From contig JAGVRJ010000001.1 of assembly GCA_019059635.1 (NCBI GenBank), positions 558,001-622,000 of the forward strand: a stretch of DNA of 64,000 nucleotides, in the 5' to 3' direction. The position numbers were made by a program, and so were the translations under genes. Below, one piece after another: positions 43,693 through 54,040 of this stretch. The first letter of the stretch is position 1. The number at the start of each line of letters is the position of its first letter. The notes beneath the pieces were generated by a model. It was not told where the DNA came from. It saw only the letters and a list, made by a program, of their open reading frames with translations, and made no database searches. This stretch comes from Proales similis. Taxonomy: Eukaryota > Rotifera > Eurotatoria > Ploima > Proalidae.

Positions 43693-45543
43693 ATGAGCAC
43701 CAAAAGAATCAGCTCACAGAACAAGGAGAGCAGCAGCAGCAGCAATGGCGCGCGGTCGAGTTCTCTGCGCGAGAGTCTCTTGGCGTCTCTTCGCTCTTCG
43801 TCGAGTGGCGCCTCTTCAAATGGAAACAAGTCGTCGACATCGCCATCGCGAATAACTCGCTTGCAAGAAAAAGAGGAGATGCAGAACTTGAACGATCGCC
43901 TGATGCTGTATATTGACACGGTGCGGCGACTGGAAACAGAAAACACTCGACTTCAAACATTGGTCACTACTTATTCAGAGACCTCGTCGCGCGACGTCAG
44001 CGAAATAAAGTCGCTCTACGAGCGCGAGCTAAACGACACTAAAAAGCTGTTGGACGAGCAGAGCCGAGAGAAGGCACGTCTCGAGATCGAGCTCGACAAG
44101 AACAAAGCCAACTTGATCGAAACGCAGAAGAAATTCGCAAGAAGCGAAAAAGACCTAAAGGAGTTGGACGCCAAACTCAGAGCAGTTGAAAGTCAAGCGC
44201 AAGAGTACAAGATTCGAGCAGATGCGTCCGAGTCAGAGGCGAAACGATTCAAGACCGAAGCCGACCAGCTCAGGCCTCAGGTTGCCGAGCTAGAAGCGCA
44301 GTCGGCCAAGCTGCGCAAACAACTGGAGAATGAAACTCTATTGCGCATTGATTTAGAAAACAAAAATCAAACGCTCAAAGAGGACTTGTACTTTAAATCG
44401 CAGCTGTACGACAAAGAGATCGGCCAATTGAGGTCGTCTAAACGAGTCGAAATCGAACAGGTCGATGTCAGACTGAGAGACGAGTACGACTCGAAGCTTG
44501 TTAACGAGCTGCAGGTAATTCGAAACGAGGCCGACGCCAAGATCCAAGCAATGAAAGAGGAGGTTGAGCGACGCTATCTGGCCAAGATCCACGAGACCGA
44601 AGCGGCCGCCAAGCGACACCAGAACTTGTGTGACTCGCTGCGCGACGAGCTCAGAATGAGCAAGGGAAAATATGAAGATGCGCACTCGGAGAACAAATCG
44701 TTGCAGGGCAAGATTTCCAAAATGGAAACCAAGCTCACCGATCTTGAAGAGCGCATCAAGAAACTGAATGAGCGACACGAGGTCGAGCTGGTCGACAAAG
44801 AAAATCTAATAAACGAGTATCAGAGAGAGATGCAAGACTTGCTTGCCGAGAACCAGGAACTGCACGACGTTAAAATTACCCTTGACATGGAGATCGCCGC
44901 CTACAGGAAGCTATTGGAGTCCGAGGAGCAGCGATTGAACTTGACTGCGAGCATTCATCACGCCTCGCAGTTGAACAGCAGCTACCTTGACTCGAGCAAC
45001 TTGGCCGACAGCTCGACGAACAAGAACGCAAGCAAGAAACGCCGCCTGACTAGTCCGGCAGATGTGGGCGACGAATCGCCGACCAGCTTTGCCCAGGAAT
45101 CCCGAAGCGAATGTGGTGTTGAGATCGACAAGCATGAACTCGATGGCCGGGTTCTCAGACTGATAAACCGAAGCAGCGGCGACGTAAACATTTCCAACTG
45201 GCACATTCGACGAAGCGCCGACAGTCGTGAGAGTGAGTTCCGATTGCCCAAGAGCCTGACGCTCAAACCGAAGAGCAGCGTGAACATATGGAGTTCAAAT
45301 GTAAACAAGAGTGAATATGAAAAAGAGCCAGGAGTCAACCTGAGCATGACAGGAGAGGGCCGATGGACCACTGGCGACAGCATGATAACCGTCTTGTTGG
45401 ACAAAGAGGGCAAAGAACAGGCTCGGCGTGAGAGCCGAAAGAGCTCTGACACTAAAAAGCTCAAGTCGAATACTCCTAGCCGTTCGTCGTTGGGCGGCGA
45501 AGAGTCGAGGAGCAGTCGCAAGTTCTTTGCTTTCTGGAAGTGA
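43693..45543 (+). CDS. LMN: Nuclear lamin, intronless, without CaaX box
   Basis: Lamins form the filament meshwork under the inner nuclear membrane. A Ser-rich head precedes the rod start, RLQEKEEMQNLNDRLMLYIDTVRRLE, the lamin coil 1A motif. The long coiled rod ends with VKITLDMEIAAYRKLLESEEQRL, the intermediate-filament consensus. A nuclear localisation signal, SKKRRLTSP, follows. The Ig-like lamin tail domain is present (GRVLRLINRSSGDVNISNWHI, KSSVNIWSS, GEGRWTTGD). At 616 residues the length is normal. The protein ends FFAFWK, so the usual C-terminal CaaX prenylation motif is missing, as in fly lamin C or mammalian lamin C. It is one uninterrupted exon, unlike most genes here. Confidence 0.93.
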   Translation: MSTKRISSQNKESSSSSNGARSSSLRESLLASLRSSSSGASSNGNKSSTSPSRITRLQEKEEMQNLNDRLMLYIDTVRRLETENTRLQTLVTTYSETSSRDVSEIKSLYERELNDTKKLLDEQSREKARLEIELDKNKANLIETQKKFARSEKDLKELDAKLRAVESQAQEYKIRADASESEAKRFKTEADQLRPQVAELEAQSAKLRKQLENETLLRIDLENKNQTLKEDLYFKSQLYDKEIGQLRSSKRVEIEQVDVRLRDEYDSKLVNELQVIRNEADAKIQAMKEEVERRYLAKIHETEAAAKRHQNLCDSLRDELRMSKGKYEDAHSENKSLQGKISKMETKLTDLEERIKKLNERHEVELVDKENLINEYQREMQDLLAENQELHDVKITLDMEIAAYRKLLESEEQRLNLTASIHHASQLNSSYLDSSNLADSSTNKNASKKRRLTSPADVGDESPTSFAQESRSECGVEIDKHELDGRVLRLINRSSGDVNISNWHIRRSADSRESEFRLPKSLTLKPKSSVNIWSSNVNKSEYEKEPGVNLSMTGEGRWTTGDSMITVLLDKEGKEQARRESRKSSDTKKLKSNTPSRSSLGGEESRSSRKFFAFWK

Positions 45544-47277
45544 AACAACAGCTACCTTGTTTGTTAGTCTCAATGTGACGATCTGATCATAACCCTTAAA
45601 CTTGGTGCAAGAGCCACGCGTTTGATTTAAAAAAAAAGTTTATTATTTATTTCTTTCTGTAAGAACAACGTTTGCTTTCAGCATCAACACTTGTCGACAT
45701 TACTTGTCCACTTGAATTTCCATTAACTTCAGAAGAGTTTCTCCTGCATTTCAACATTTATTCAACTGGTTCGACTTTCAAGTTCAATTCAAATCGTATT
45801 TTCTTCTTCTTCTTCTCTGTCTTTATTAAACAAGCCCTAATTAAGCTCTAAATAAAATGGCATGTTCCATTTGCTTGCTTTTGTTGTTGGAATTTGCATC
45901 TTTTCGGAACTGCTGTAGAAATTGGAATACGAATAAACGGCACATTGACTTCAATTAATTTAATTACGATTCGAGACGAATCTAAGCGCTCATTAGGAAA
46001 TTGGCCATCTCCCATGGACAATCAGCTTGACGCCTTTAGATCAACTTGGGAGGGTCGACCTGCTGGCCCGAGTAATTAGAGTATCCTAATTAAATCGGCA
46101 CACAGCCACGGTCAGAGTTTAATATACATAGATCTCAATCGTTAGTGATATATGAAGGAGCAATGCAATAAAGGGCCACATTATGGCACATTGATTAAAA
46201 TGTCAAGTAGTATCGATACGAGCCGATAGGACAGGAGGAGAGAAAGGCTAAAGGTATTTGCAGAAGAAGTACGAAATGCGCTCGTGGTCATCGTTTGACA
46301 AATACCAGGCCAGTGTGTAGATAATTAGAGCCAACACAGAAGGTCGTTTGTCTATCGACCACCTCCTGTGTCACATGATTGGTTTGAACGTAAAAATTGC
46401 CGCCTTATCGAGCAGCTAAAATATTGTGGCGAATGGGCGATGGTGCTTATGAAACTGGGCAGGCCAGTTCAAAATAGTCGCCGATCGAGCACGAAATATG
46501 TTTAGAACGAGCAGCTTTAGAGGCCAATTACCAAGCGTGCTAGCGATAAAATCAAGCGATTGAGATGATCAGGTTGATTGGCATGGACAGCCGCCGCGGC
46601 CGTCGCCTTCGTTTAACTCTACAACGCACACGCATGGCCTTGGGCAAGCTTAGAGAGGATCGTGACCTAATTGCATGGGAAATTATCAAGCAAACGCTCA
46701 TAAGCGAGACATGTATGCTTAACTGCAAGAAAAATGGAGCCTCAAATCACCACACTCATTCATTGTGTGTATGTATGTGCTTGTGGCACTTGGGCGGAAT
46801 AGGCAGCTCGCTTTGATTTCACTCTTTGCCTTTGAGCTTGACCAAAACAAATGGCCAGGGTTTTTTTTATCAAGCCTCGTTGCTCTTTTTCCCTTGGATG
46901 ATAGCAAATGCCGACTTGGCCGTAATAAAACTTGATTTATTAGCTCTACGAATAGATTGAAAAAACAAATTTTAGTTTTATTCAATTCACATATTTGTCT
47001 CGAATCGAAGCAATATTTTATTTTTCCTAAATACATTCAAAGGCTTAGCCAAAAAAAAAAAAAGAGAGCACTTTGATGGGCGCCTGAATCGTGAGCTAAA
47101 TTGCTACTCAATCATTTCGATAAGTCTGGATGGCTTTGTTTAAGCGGCCCTCACTAAAAGTTCCTGAGCTCGGCGTATTTTAAATATGAAAGTGAAATAT
47201 TGACAAACAATTGAATCGTTTGTTCGCGAGCTATGGAACAGGCGGCCGCTTCAATAAAAACATAATTGGAAGATGTT
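45544..47277. other. Spacer lamin / TCAF, convergent
   Basis: About 1.7 kb with the lamin 3' UTR (AATAAA near 45852) and presumably the TCAF 3' UTR. Only low-value ORFs; no RNA gene or mobile element recognised. Long for this window. Confidence 0.5.
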
Positions 47278-49639
47278 CTATTCTAAAAGCTCACTGTGCA
47301 CAGGTTTGAATCGCTGTGGCAGTAATCGTGGAAATTTCTCACAAACCATCTTTACTCGTTCGGGCGATGACTGCGTTATGCGGTCGTGAGGAAGCCAGGG
47401 CTCGAGCTCGTTCAAATTAGTTCCAAAGTAATTTGTCGAATAGGGCACCGCCCAGAATAGGAATAAAGGTCGCACGTCGTAGCCTACTTGGGTTGAGAAA
47501 CGACATATCCACTCGTCCCATTTGTCTCGGTCACATTGGGACTTGGTTGGATAAGCTTGTGAGCTTTCGTATTGCCTGAACACGGCTTTGAACGGCGACC
47601 AGCCGAATGTGATTACAAGCTGCATGTAAAGAATCAGGCCCAAATAGGGATCGTTTGTCCACTTCTCGAAAGATACTTGTTGCGCACTTTTAAAATGCTT
47701 TTCAACCGCCGTCGTTTCGATTATGTTCTCAAGCGCTTGATTGATCCAGTCGCCGTTGCCAAGCACGTGGTCAAGCGCGTGAAGAGTGAATATGTTCACC
47801 ATTACCTCTTGAGCAACCTCAGGAGCCCAACTCGAACGTTGCATGTTATGGCCAAGCTCGTGAACAATAGCCCAGCAGTTTGACTTTATTCCTCTCAAAT
47901 CAAACAGGGCGTCCGATTGAGCCAAATCTTGAGTGGCACCAAATTAATCGCTTGTACTTTCTTCTTAAACGAAATAACCTCAAATACCTAATTTGATGAC
48001 GATTGGATATCCCGAATGAGTTGAACTGCCGTGCGGCTGCACATCAGTCACAATTCTTTCTCGTTTTTGATTTGCGGCCTCCGTGCCTCGGAGATGGTGA
48101 TTTGCACTTACGAGCTGGTCCCACATATTCAACGCCTCAGTCGGGTCTTGAAGATTGCGAATGGTTCGAGACGGAACGGTAAATACGATATGCTAATCAA
48201 GAACAGGTCGATGAGAATGTTTAAACATCAGAATGCGTTGATGTTGAATACCTACATGACCAGCAAGCTCGGCCCAGGGAGCCAAGGCCATTCGGCTCAT
48301 CTTCCAGTTCAGGGTGGTCTCCGGATTTTTCAGATCAAAGAAAGGAGCCTCGATAACATTTTCGAGCTTCAGCTTTATGCTCGTGCGGCCCCGCGAGCTC
48401 TCAAAGTAGATTAAGCCTCCGAAAGCGCTTGTCACATTCGTCTGCTTAGTCAATTTTAGCCTATTGAACACAATCGGCCATCGACGCAGTTCGCGCTCAT
48501 CGCACAGAATGTCCGAGTGGGCGCCGATCCTGACAAACCAGCCGTCCGGATTGCAGTCGATGCTACTGATCCTCAGAGTGGTGTTGGGTAGTAAATAGTA
48601 GCCTGTGCTGTGAATCTCTTTGAATGCGGCGTTTAGAGAGACCACTCTGGTCAAGAGTTCCACTTCATTGTCTGTGACTTCGATTGAACCCGGAAACTCG
48701 TCAATGTGAGGCGCTGTGGCCCTGATTGCATACGAGGATAGCCGCTGATACATCTTGGAAGCGATGGTGAGGGTTGTTCTGCCGACCACACATGAGACGC
48801 TTGTCCTCAATGTGGGCTTGTACTTGCTGTTTATAATGGGATAAAGCACTCGTTCAAGCTGCTGCAAGTACTTGCCAGCCAAATGGTTTGGCAAGTGTTC
48901 AATGCACTTGAGGAGTATGCCTTTGGCTTCGAGAATATAGATGGGCTCGGAGGCGATTGATTTTAGGGCAGAGCCGAAATGAATTTGATGAAGTTTGATC
49001 TTGCTCGGCTCGAGGCCGTGCTCGTCTACTTGACTGTGTTTGTCAGTGAAACTGATCCCGCATTTGTTGAGGAATTTCTGCAAACTCATGTCCGAGAGCG
49101 TTTTTCCGCAATTCTCTTGCAGCCACTCTACGCATCGGAAAATAGAATTAATCAGCTTAGCTAATCTGGGATGATTGCGTTCACCTACCGGGCGGAGAAA
49201 CGGCGCAAACGACCGCGCCGCCGTTTATTAAATATTTGTTAACAAACTGGGCGATAAAAAGCTCCGTCTTTTGTTCTCGTCCGGTCCATTTTATGAGCGG
49301 AACATCTTCAGACTTTAGATTGGGAGAGTCGAACTCGTCAATCGAGCGAATGTCGTCGTTGCGAATGAACTTTCCATTTGTGAGCCAGAATTTTATGTTC
49401 TTCCACAACTTGTGCACTGATTCATCGTAATCCAAAAATCGATGCAAATACTGCTCGTGAGCACAAACAAATACTCGGCCGCGGCCAATACACGCCGCAG
49501 CCAACACAACTGAGGCAGACTCCTTTGAACTGACCAACACCGGAAACGCCCTCGAGTCAAACAAAATAAGCTCGCCCGGTGTGGCGCATTTCGGCACACT
49601 CTTCACTCCGTCCAATAGTTTTTCCACTTCGGATTCCAT
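47278..49639 (-). CDS. TCAF: TRPM8 channel-associated factor-like, M60 peptidase-like domain
   Basis: TCAF (FAM115) proteins bind and regulate the TRPM8 channel in mammals; their C-terminal half is related to M60-like metallopeptidases. Four exons join in phase: 49189-49639, 48256-49127, 47988-48193 and 47278-47927. The N-terminal half has FDSRAFPVLVSSKESASVVL and CIGRGRVFVCAHEQYL, the Rossmann-like TCAF opening. The middle part contains the beta-rich region with GYYLLPNTTLRIS and GWFVRIGAHSD. The M60-like domain gives MWDQLVSANHHLRG, HSGYPIVIKLDLAQ and HELGHNMQRSSWAP, an intact HExGH zinc motif. It ends in a helical C-lobe. The intact motif suggests real hydrolase activity. Cold sensing is not implied outside vertebrates. 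Confidence 0.85.
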
Positions 49640-51046
49640 AACTCGATTTACGATTCACTCAAACTGGCCCAAGTCGCTTTTGCGCTAAAAAGTCACAGCC
49701 AACACGTTTTGTTTCTAATCAGCGAAAATGCATTGAGTCGAATAGATAAGCCCGACAATCATTAATACGGACACGTATCGCTTCAAGGCTTGCGTCCCAA
49801 GTGATTAGAGAGTGGTCTCCTTTCTTTCACTGACCCCTATCCTACGTGTGCGCCAATGTGCTTGTGTTTGGTTTCATTTAAATTGCATAAATCAATGATG
49901 CTGGCCGCCTTCAGAGTCTGGATTTTTCTAATTTGCGCGCCCATAGAGCGTAACATTCTGTTTAATTGGAATTAATTGGAGCGTACTTGCGTTTCTAAGA
50001 CGCAGACAGACGGGCAGTTGCCGGATAAAATAGCTCGTAAAGCTCTAGATTTCCACTTTTAATAAATCAAAATTCGCCCGATTGGTCCGGTTTTACCAAA
50101 AATGCACTTTAACCGAATTACAGGCAATCGCAAACTGAGCTGGCCCGTCCCTAATGAGCCTCAAGACCACAAATCTTGCTCAGGTCCAGAGAGAGACTTT
50201 TGTTTCAATTTGGTCTGCACAACTGTGTTCCCCAGTTTTAAAAGAGGCTCCTTCAAGAGTTCAAACGAGCATTGTCTGTTTCTCGTGAACTTGACGTTCT
50301 ATTTTATCTCAAGGTGGCTTTCTTATGACCGCAAAGCGTTGCTTTACTAATGATTCTAACGATGCATATATTGGACTTGGTTGGCTATTGTGCTACTAAT
50401 TCATTTTCGCAGAGTGATGGCGAAATATGAGCGGGTCGGGGAAGAGAGCAATGAGCAATATTCAAGGTAGGCAACTACACTATGCTACACTAAGAGCATA
50501 CTAGCTATGAGGGGGGGCTGAGATGGGAGGACAAATCTTAAGGTGGTGGCGGCCCGTGTCTTTGCATGAGTTTAATTCAAGATGGATTCGCTTCAGGATG
50601 TTTCAGCACGTTCTCGATTGTGCTCTCGGCCACGTGCGGCTTATTATGAACACAGAACATATTGGCTATGTTAATGTGGAAAATGGCTTCCGTATGTATG
50701 GAAAATTCATGACTGGCGAATGACAGCTCGTCGACTATAGTCGTGCGGGGAGTGTAATCTGGTCCCGTGGCCGGAAAGGGGCAGAGCTGTGTACAGAGCT
50801 AGTAGCCAAGTTCATGGACGTATGAATGAGGGGTGGGAGTGAAACGCTGAAACGTGCGACGCTATTGGGGCTGGACTCTGTCCATTATTTGGTTGGTATT
50901 CATTATGTATGCAGCTTATTCACCCCGGTACCTCCTCACCCCCTCCATTCGTATAATAAATACAGCTTCGCATCGAAACCGCTGATAGCATTCATCCGCA
51001 CTCCAATCTAGAACCTACCCGCGCACTGTGTGTATCGATCACTACA
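49640..51046. other. Divergent spacer TCAF / acidic protein
   Basis: About 1.4 kb. A possible TATA-like TATAATAAA at 50952-50960 lies 87 bp before the acidic protein's ATG. Small ORFs without resemblance; nothing else seen. Confidence 0.45.
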
Positions 51047-51454
51047 ATGGCCGAAGTCATCGAGAACTCGAATGGAAAGCACGCCCTTGAGGACATTAAC
51101 GACAACGTGAAAAAGAGCAAACTACTCAAAACAGAGAACGGCACCGCCAAAGCCAATGGTGAAAAAGTGAAAGAGGTCGAAGAGCAAGAGACCAAGGCTG
51201 GCAACGAGGAGAACACAACTGACAGTGTAAGCTCAGAGAAGCGCAAGTCAGTCAAGAACGAGAACTCCAACACCGCGGACGAGGAGGACGAAGAAGAAGA
51301 CTACGTCGGCGAAGGTGAAGAAGAAGAGGACGAAGATGATGAGGACGACGAGGAAGTCGAAGATGATGAGGAAGATGACGATGAGGACGACGATGACGAA
51401 GACGGTCTCGACGAAGAGGATGAAGAAGGAGACGATGGCGAAGATGACGAGTAG
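51047..51454 (+). CDS. Prothymosin-alpha-like acidic disordered protein
   Basis: A 135-residue protein with no hydrophobic core. The N-terminal third is mixed-charge (MAEVIENSNGKHALEDINDN, then VKKSKLLKTENG), the middle is Lys/Glu/Thr-rich and the last 60 residues are almost only Asp and Glu. Size, composition and the absence of aromatic residues fit prothymosin alpha/parathymosin, nuclear chaperones of linker histone H1. The usual C-terminal NLS is absent; basic residues lie near the N-terminus (VKKSKLL) and the centre (KRKSVK). The strong Kozak-like context and single exon support a real gene. Low-complexity sequence cannot be assigned firmly; another acidic histone chaperone is possible. 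The Ser/Arg-rich ORFs on the opposite strand are shadows. Confidence 0.55.
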   Translation: MAEVIENSNGKHALEDINDNVKKSKLLKTENGTAKANGEKVKEVEEQETKAGNEENTTDSVSSEKRKSVKNENSNTADEEDEEEDYVGEGEEEEDEDDEDDEEVEDDEEDDDEDDDDEDGLDEEDEEGDDGEDDE

Positions 51455-51918
51455 TCGCTCTCCCTCGGACAGGCCTCCCTCCCCAGAGTGTATATAATTC
51501 CCTGCACATCAGGCGAATGCATCATCCCAATCTTTGTTCAATCATGTTCGTTAAAGCGTCTATTATCTCATCGCTGTCTTTTATGTTCAATTTAATTGAA
51601 TAAAACGCTGCAAAGCGATCTCTCTTGGCTCACTTGCTTCATGGCGACGGGGAATGGGCTCAGGTTGGCCGCACATAATTTATTCATCGCCAAGGCACGC
51701 ACGCAGGCAGCAAAGGTTGACCCTGAATTAGCGCCGGCTTGCGAGTTGCCGCGTTTAATCGACCTGGTTTCAATCGCTCTACGTGCAACTAATCCAGTTA
51801 TTTACTCTAATCCCCTTTCGCCTGCCGCCCACTCGTTGCCCAACTCTAAATATTTCCCCAACACCCAGTCTACCTGTTCCTAAACCGGGGAAAACCGAGC
51901 CAGCTATCGTCCGATCAA
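51455..51918. other. 3' UTR and spacer before CCDC50
   Basis: AATAAA near 51599 probably ends the acidic-protein transcript. Remaining sequence shows no gene. Confidence 0.5.
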
Positions 51919-52725
51919 ATGCAGCAAAACGCCGGATCTGGCCGCCCAAGCGTCAAAGACGGTAGACCTTTACACGCATTCAGAACGTAGAGCTCTTTGT
52001 CTAAAAGTTCAATCAGTCTGCCGAGAGTTTATGCTCAAGTCAGACGAGCAGCTAGCAAACAAACTTCAGTTCCAAGAGTGTAAGTGTCTTGATCATTCTG
52101 CCATCCAACAAACACCTCACAGGGAACTGTTGCTCTCAGGCTTTCAGCACTATGATCGCAATCGGGAGACCGCGCAGAGTATTAGATCTAATCTTGAAAA
52201 GAGCAAACAAGTCCTGCATACGATTCAGCAAGCAGAGCTTGATGAGATGCTCGAACGTCATCGAGAACTCGAAGAAATGTAACAACTGCCTTAGCCATGT
52301 CTGATTGTCTCAATATCGAGTTTGATGGTGAAACAGGGAAAAGAGAGACGCTGAGTTGGCCAAACAGATTCAATTGCAGCTACTGCGAGAATCAGAAAAA
52401 GAACGGTCCAAACCGACGACAACAGCTGGAAACGATCCGTCTGACACTGAATATGTTCGTCATGATATTAAGGAAAAGAGAGCAGATGCGACGAACGTAG
52501 AGTCTCTGAAGCCGTATGAAGACCAACAGCTCTACGCCGATCGATTGAGACGAGAGCAAGAGGACTTGCGACTGGCAATCTATCTGCAGAAGAAAGAAGA
52601 GGTTGCTTTTTTTCTAGCCACATCTGGCATGTTCGAAATAATCGTGAGCAAAATCATAGATGAAAGCCAAAGTGTTGGAGAAGGCCAAACAATACCAGCA
52701 AGTGTCCTCTTCTCAAGCAACCTGA
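51919..52725 (+). CDS. CCDC50: CCDC50 (Ymer)-like ubiquitin-binding coiled-coil protein
   Basis: CCDC50 binds ubiquitin chains via MIU motifs and dampens EGFR down-regulation and NF-kappaB signalling. A 14-residue start exon (51919-51961, MQQNAGSGRPSVKD) joins VCREFMLKSDEQLANKLQFQ in the next, the same order as the human start. Exon 3 (52123-52278) codes a coiled coil ending LDEMLERHRELEE, and exon 4 (52346-52601) begins DAELAKQIQLQLL, then REQEDLRLAIYLQKKEE, an MIU-like helix. A short last exon (from 52660, MKAKVLEKAKQYQQ) stops at about 52725. All joins are in phase. The long C-terminal half of the vertebrate protein is missing unless the 53.5 kb exon belongs to it. Confidence 0.78.
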
Positions 52726-53556
52726 GTCTTGACCCATCGAAAGTAATTCAAAGGTAAATAAGCGAGCAAATGCATTCACGTGATCAAACTGCATTTGCTC
52801 ATTTCAAGTCCTCTACCTGAAGAAATCTCTGTATTTGTCTGTTGACCGAGCAACAGACCGAGCCAACTCAAACAAAAACTAGTGAATTGATGTCTCGGTT
52901 GGATCTGACACAGCTTTTATCTTCTTCTTGAAAATAAAAAAGACGAAACTTACAAAGCACACGACATTTAGATAATTTACTCGACACAGCAACAAATGTC
53001 AGCTGCATGGGCGGCAAGCGAGATAGATTGAGCTAAAGAACGAGCAGGGCGTGCAAGTGGTATTTACAGCGGGCTCTAGCCAATATGAATGGTACGGGTG
53101 ACTTAAGATCAAGTAAATTTACTCGCCTATGTTTGTGCAGCACTTGGCAATTGGGTCACGAAGAAATTAGAGCACTGCGGCGTTCTTCCTCAAAGCACGC
53201 CTTGCACAATTGGCTCAACGCACTAAATATCTATCGACTGCTCCCTTTTCGTCTCGCTTCATTCGAATTCTAGACCGATTCTGACAAATTTGATCTTTCT
53301 TTGCACACTCGCCACTGAGTCTGCCTTCGAGTCGAGAGGCCAAAAAAAGGGAAGAGCAGAATTTGACACTGAACATCATAATGTCAATATTGTCGGTTCT
53401 CAATCAAGCATTTTGAGCAACCCAACAGCCTTGAACTACAGCCCTACCCAGGAGCCGAGCACTTTTTTTCTTATCTCATTAGAATTCACATCGAGCGCCC
53501 AATCCTTCCTTATCGAATAGCGAGCAACAACGCCCATCATTTGAAAAAAAAAGCAG
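52726..53556. other. Spacer or intron after CCDC50
   Basis: About 830 bp. An open stretch at 53335-53395 (AFESRGQKKGRAEFDTEHHN) could be an exon joined in phase to 53557, but the donor (GTTCTC near 53397) is weak. Confidence 0.35.
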
Positions 53557-54014
53557 GAGAAAGAGGGAAAACTGCGTCGAGAGGCACAATGTTTGACGAT
53601 ACAAACGAGCATAATCAAGAGTTGCAAAATCTGATCGAGCAGCCAGCCAAGAAGCCAGGAGGCAACATAAGAGAGAATTTGATGCGACTCAAACGCCACA
53701 AGGAGGGAAAGCTCGACGACTCGGTGGCCAAAGTTCCGACTGTGTCTTCCAGTGAAACATCCACGTCCGCGGCTTCCAAGGTCTTTCCTTTATCCGGCAA
53801 TCAGCTCATTCACTCGGATTCTAAACAATCGGATCTAACTAACGGAAAAAGCAGACCAAGTCCTGGTAAAACAAACAGATCGCCGCTGTTGGCCAATCAT
53901 TTAGAAACGGATACTGACTCGACTGACACCTTTCTTCCTATTCAAAGTCAACTCAGAGGCAAGCAGAAAACAGTAAAAAGCCGAACAGGCGAAAATAAAT
54001 GTCTACAGCAATAA
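53557..54014 (+). CDS. Uncharacterised Lys/Ser-rich exon (unknown gene or CCDC50 3' exon)
   Basis: Not recognised. The frame is open from an AAAAGCAG acceptor-like site to 54014. The first Met is at 53589 (MFDDTNEHNQELQNLIEQ), followed by NIRENLMRLKRHKEGKLDD, a polar region rich in Ser/Thr/Asn and a basic tail with KQKTVKSRTGENK. Composition suggests an intrinsically disordered cytosolic or nuclear protein with one N-terminal helix. It is on the CCDC50 strand, 830 bp downstream, and converges on TRAFD1 with only 27 bp between stops. It may be the 3' exon of a longer transcript whose 5' exon I cannot fix. Confidence 0.4.
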
Positions 54015-54040
54015 ATACAACGAAAAGAAAAAAACCCATT

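Noticed and set aside
44353-45573. Several long minus-strand ORFs under the lamin
   Set aside because: Antisense shadows of a coiled-coil coding sequence with low stop frequency on the other strand.
50523-50723. 66-codon plus-strand ORF in the TCAF/acidic-protein spacer
   Set aside because: No resemblance to a family and no supporting splice or promoter signals.
51252-51525. Ser-rich and Arg/His-rich ORFs on the minus strand opposite the acidic protein
   Set aside because: They are antisense readings of Asp/Glu codon runs.
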